DNA of 7,637 nucleotides, from positions 1 through 7,637 of the forward strand of contig CALCIC010001013.1 of the NCBI GenBank assembly GCA_937907405.1, given 5' to 3'. Position numbers and translations under genes: made by a program. This DNA is from an uncultured Isosphaeraceae bacterium. GTDB taxonomy: Bacteria > Planctomycetota > Planctomycetia > Isosphaerales > Isosphaeraceae. The notes below the pieces were generated by a model, which was not told where the DNA came from, ran no database searches, and saw only the letters and a list, made by a program, of their open reading frames with translations. Shown piece by piece: positions 5,085-7,637 of the stretch. The stretch's first letter is position 1. Each line of letters starts with the position of its first letter.

Positions 5085-6578
5085 TCAGTCGTCGCTCCGC
5101 GCCGGCGGTTGGAGGCCGGGCTGGCAGTGCTCGCAGGGCTTGAGCCCCTTCTCGACCGCCTCGGCGACGCTCGCCAGACGGTCGATGTTCGCCTCGGACA
5201 TCGCCTTGACGTCGTCGCAGGTGGCCAGATGATATCGCTTCTTCCTGATGTTCCCCACGAGCCTGAGTTCGCCCGGAGTCGACGAGGCGAGCGAGGGAGA
5301 GGGAGGAGGCGTCGGGGCTTCCGCCTCAGGCGCCTCGTCCCCGGGGGCGTCCAGCAGTCGGTTGACGACCGGGGGCGCGGCGGCTTTCCAGGAGGGGACG
5401 GTCGCGAGCGCCCAGCCCGCCGCGACGCCGGCCATCGCAATCGCGACGACTCCCGCGGCGACGGCCGCCGTCTTGAGCGCGCCCATGCGGTTCCGGCCGT
5501 CCTGCCGCCGCAGCCAGGCGTCGAGATCGTCGGCGAGCGCCCGTGCGGTGGCGTAACGGTCGTCCGGCTTGTCGGCCATCGCCCGCATGCAGATCCTGCC
5601 GAGGGCCGAGGGGACCGCCGGGTTGATCGCCTGAACGGATTCGCGGCCTGATCGATGCAGGCTCTGAGCCTCGACGCTCGGCGCGGAGGGAGTCGCGAGC
5701 GTCGCCGGCATTCCCGGCCGCCGACCGGCGAGGATCTCGAAGAAGATCACGCCCAGACTGAACACGTCGCTCCGCTCGTCGACCTGTCGGCTCAGCCCAA
5801 GCGCCTGTTCGGGGCTCATATAAGCGGGCGTCCCCACCACGGCACCGTCGTGGGTGAGGCTGGAGTCGAGGTCCGACCTGCGGGCGAGGCCGAAGTCGAT
5901 CAGCCGAGGGCGCCCGTGGTCGTCGATCAGGATGTTGGCCGGCTTGATGTCGCGGTGCAAGACGCCGAGCTGATGCGCGTGGTCGACGGCGTCGGCCAGT
6001 TCGCGGAGGATGCGAGCCGCGGCCCTCGGATTGAACGGGTGATGATCGCGGCACCACCACAGCGGTCGACCGTTCACGTGCTGATAGGCCACCCAGCATC
6101 GCCCCTTGTCAAAGCCGGCGTCGTGCACGGAGACGATGTTGGGATGATCGAGCCGGGCCGCGGCGCGGGCCTCTCGAAAGAACCGCTCCATCACCCGCTC
6201 GCTGGGATTCGCCAGCCTCAGCACCTTGAGCGCCACGTCGCGGTCGAGCCTTGGGTCGTAGGCCAGAAACACCTCGCCGAAACCACCGTCACCCAGGCGC
6301 TCGCGAAGCTGAAACCGGCCCAGACTCCCCAACGAACCCCGACTCCAGGTCGCCATCCAGGCCGAGGCCGAAGACGAGGGGGAGGACGAACCGCCCTGAT
6401 CGACCGAATCGTCGGAACCGTCGCCGTCAAGGGTCGAGCCGCTCCGAGGGGACCGGCTGTCAAGCGGCTGCCCGCAGTGCGGACACTCTCCGCTCCGCGC
6501 GACGTCGTCGCCGTCGCCGGAGCCGACCTCGACGCTTCGCAAACATCCCCGGCAGACGACCCGGACCGGAGAACTCAT
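5085..6578 (-). CDS. Transmembrane Ser/Thr protein kinase with N-terminal zinc ribbon and C-terminal Ada-like motif
   Basis: A 497-residue PknB-type (Hanks) kinase. Residues 9-35 hold two CxxC pairs (Cys9/Cys12, Cys32/Cys35), a probable zinc ribbon, followed by a Ser/Gly/Asp-rich linker. The kinase domain (about 89-356) is intact: Gly loop GDGGFGEV (96-103), Lys118, helix-C Glu136, catalytic HRDIKPAN (208-215) with Asp210, DFG (228-230), and GTPAYMSPEQ (249-258). A single membrane helix spans about 370-392. Beyond a Pro/Glu/Ala-rich linker, residues 441-487 carry His450, Cys454, Cys482 and Cys485 in a pattern (RYHLATC ... GLKPCEHCQP) like the Ada-type metal-binding motif found at the ends of some secreted nucleases. 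The kinase should face the cytoplasm and the C-terminal module the outside. The ATG at 6578 has GAGGAG 8 nt upstream; an in-frame TTG at 6596 would add six residues. Substrate and signal are unknown. Confidence 0.94.
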   Translation of the reverse strand: MSSPVRVVCRGCLRSVEVGSGDGDDVARSGECPHCGQPLDSRSPRSGSTLDGDGSDDSVDQGGSSSPSSSASAWMATWSRGSLGSLGRFQLRERLGDGGFGEVFLAYDPRLDRDVALKVLRLANPSERVMERFFREARAAARLDHPNIVSVHDAGFDKGRCWVAYQHVNGRPLWWCRDHHPFNPRAAARILRELADAVDHAHQLGVLHRDIKPANILIDDHGRPRLIDFGLARRSDLDSSLTHDGAVVGTPAYMSPEQALGLSRQVDERSDVFSLGVIFFEILAGRRPGMPATLATPSAPSVEAQSLHRSGRESVQAINPAVPSALGRICMRAMADKPDDRYATARALADDLDAWLRRQDGRNRMGALKTAAVAAGVVAIAMAGVAAGWALATVPSWKAAAPPVVNRLLDAPGDEAPEAEAPTPPPSPSLASSTPGELRLVGNIRKKRYHLATCDDVKAMSEANIDRLASVAEAVEKGLKPCEHCQPGLQPPARSDD

Positions 6579-6586
6579 GTCCTGAA

Positions 6587-6592
6587 CTCCTC
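6587..6592 (-). promoter_or_regulatory. Ribosome binding site deciding the kinase start at 6578
   Basis: GAGGAG on the minus strand lies 8 nt before the ATG at 6578-6576. The upstream in-frame TTG at 6596 overlaps this region and would leave the site inside the coding sequence. Confidence 0.65.
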
Positions 6593-6902
6593 TCAATCCC
6601 TGAACCCAAAATCGCCGCCGACCGACCGATCCGTCGCCGTTTCCGTCTCGGCTGCAAGGCCAGCCGTCGTCGATCCATACCAGAACCTACAATGCGACGC
6701 CCGCCGAGCAACCCTTCGGCCGGAGAAAGCCGGTTCGATTCGGGAGGATGGACAACCCAGTCGACCCATCACCCGAGCACACACGCAACATCGATATGTC
6801 CTCTTTTCACAACGGGCGTCGGCCCCCCGCGTGACTCTGAAGCAACACGAAGTCGCGAAAACGGGACGTCCACAACGGCGGGCTTGATGTCCGGGCGCCG
6901 GC

Positions 6903-6931
6903 TTGCAACGGGGGCGCGGCTGGGCTCTACT
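6903..6931 (+). promoter_or_regulatory. Weak promoter candidate for the ceramidase-like gene
   Basis: TTGCAA (6903-6908) and TCTACT (6926-6931) are separated by 17 nt, each matching the sigma70 consensus at four of six positions. Transcription would start near 6938, giving a leader of about 95 nt. Chance occurrence is quite possible. Confidence 0.25.
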
Positions 6932-7034
6932 GGCGGTTTCGCCTCGACCGCGGCGAGCGAGCAACTGCCGCAACGCCTTGCATCCGAAGAAATTAAGCGA
7001 AGCAACGAAGATCAAGAGTCACGAGGTCCAACCG

Positions 7035-7637
7035 ATGTCGCCAACGAAGCCAGGCCCACCGGGGTCGTTCTTGCTGATCGCCGCCTTGTTCATGGCGGGA
7101 GCGCCCGCGGAATCCCGAGCCGCCGAGCTTTACGTGGGGGGCGCGACCGTGAGCATCACTCCCGATCGTCCGGTGGCGCTCGCGGGGCAGATGCACACCC
7201 GAGTCTCCAAGGGGGTCGAGAGCCCCGTAACGGCGAACGCTCTGGCGCTCGAGTCGCGGAACGGCGACCAGTCGCTCGACATGGCGATCTTGGTCTCGTG
7301 CGACCTGGTCTCGATCGACGCCGCGGTCCTCGATCAAACCCGGCGTCTCGTGAAAGATCGGCTGTCGGACCTTGACGTCGGGAAGATCGTAGTCAACGCA
7401 ACCCACACGCACACCGCGCCGGTCATGCGGGAAGGGGATTACGAGATCCCCAAGGACGGCGTCATGCAACCGGCGGAATACCTGGAGTTCCTCTCCTCGC
7501 GGATCGCCGACGCGGTGGTCGTGGCCTGGAAGTCGCGCAAGCCGGGCCGCGCCGGATGGGGCCTCGGGCATGCGGTGGTGGGCCAGAACCGCCGCTCGAT
7601 CTACGCCGACGGCCGCGGCGTGATGTACGGCCCGACC
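7035..7637 (+). CDS. Secreted neutral/alkaline ceramidase-like protein, N-terminal part (runs off right edge)
   Basis: The frame opens at the ATG at 7035 with GAGG (7023-7026) 8 nt upstream and remains open for 201 codons to the edge. Residues 1-29 are a Sec signal peptide: Lys5, hydrophobic FLLIAALFMAGA (12-23) and a probable cut after SRA (27-29). The mature part begins with the family hallmark GGATVSITPD (35-44), then MHTRV (53-57), a core strand ILVSCDLVS (85-93), and NATHTHTAPVM (121-131), whose His124 and His126 lie where the neutral/alkaline ceramidase N-terminal domain places zinc ligands. The family hydrolyses the amide bond of ceramide; many planctomycete members are known only by similarity, so the true substrate may be another lipid or amide. 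The product should be exported to the periplasm or medium. The rest of the catalytic domain lies beyond the window, so completeness cannot be judged. Confidence 0.92.
   Translation, partial: MSPTKPGPPGSFLLIAALFMAGAPAESRAAELYVGGATVSITPDRPVALAGQMHTRVSKGVESPVTANALALESRNGDQSLDMAILVSCDLVSIDAAVLDQTRRLVKDRLSDLDVGKIVVNATHTHTAPVMREGDYEIPKDGVMQPAEYLEFLSSRIADAVVVAWKSRKPGRAGWGLGHAVVGQNRRSIYADGRGVMYGPT

Larger units (their letters stand above)
6579..7034. other. Long divergent intergenic region
   Basis: This 456-bp stretch separates the Ser/Thr kinase (minus) from the ceramidase-like gene (plus). I see no credible gene: the frames that cross it are Arg/Pro/Ser-rich on the plus strand or Arg/Cys-rich from a TTG start on the minus strand, and they overlap the kinase. 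The segment 6985-7020 is purine-rich and lower in GC, probably the untranslated leader of the plus-strand gene. Minus-strand promoter boxes for the kinase could not be placed with confidence. Confidence 0.55.

Noticed and set aside
4294..5232. Plus-strand 312-codon frame opposite the HemQ-like gene
   Set aside because: Arg/Gly/Val-rich shadow of a gene with clear family motifs.
6593..7015. Minus-strand 140-codon Arg/Cys-rich frame in the gap upstream of the kinase
   Set aside because: It needs a TTG start without a clear ribosome binding site, ends inside the kinase ribosome binding region, and its composition is that of translated non-coding GC-rich DNA.
5655..7375. Long plus-strand frames opposite the Ser/Thr kinase and across the divergent gap
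   Set aside because: Antisense to the kinase and out of register with the ceramidase-like gene; low-complexity Arg/Pro composition and no start signals.

Overview
The window is GC-rich chromosomal DNA that looks planctomycete, most like the Isosphaeraceae (Singulisphaera/Paludisphaera type). This placement is an inference from gene content: a membrane-anchored Ser/Thr kinase with a zinc ribbon, a secreted ceramidase-like hydrolase, a HemQ-type heme enzyme, an Ala/Pro-rich lipoprotein and a soluble hybrid histidine kinase, together with very high GC. No rRNA or other phylogenetic marker is present. I see no tRNA, insertion sequence, CRISPR array or prophage gene.

Layout, left to right: (1) the N-terminal part of an Ala/Pro-rich lipoprotein on the minus strand, cut by the left edge (1-318); (2) a divergent intergenic region (319-647) with an AT-rich island; (3) a stand-alone CheY-like receiver (648-1058, plus); (4) a YceF-type Maf pyrophosphatase on the minus strand (1093-1686), convergent with the receiver over a GC-rich hairpin; (5) a soluble PAS-HisKA-HATPase-REC hybrid kinase (1918-3420, plus) behind a TTGACA promoter candidate; (6) a four-helix SMR/DMT-like membrane protein (minus, 3430-3765), tail to tail with the kinase with only 9 bp between; (7) a hairpin-rich intergenic region; (8) a chlorite-dismutase-fold HemQ-like coproheme decarboxylase (minus, 4060-4974) with its own probable promoter; (9) a transmembrane Ser/Thr kinase (minus, 5085-6578) with Cys-rich modules at both ends; (10) a 456-bp divergent intergenic region; (11) the N-terminal third or so of a secreted neutral/alkaline ceramidase-like protein (plus, 7035 to the right edge).

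Most genes appear to be separate transcription units, because strands alternate and gaps are long. Two signalling proteins (receiver and hybrid kinase) lie close together and could share a phosphorelay. The Ser/Thr kinase and the HemQ-like gene are co-oriented, 110 bp apart, but a promoter candidate lies between them, so they need not be one operon. I do not see a clear new multi-gene system. The most unusual item is the Ser/Thr kinase, with a putative cytoplasmic zinc ribbon at one end and a putative Ada-like metal-binding motif outside the membrane at the other. Several start codons were moved downstream of the longest possible reading frame on the basis of ribosome binding sites or promoter positions.
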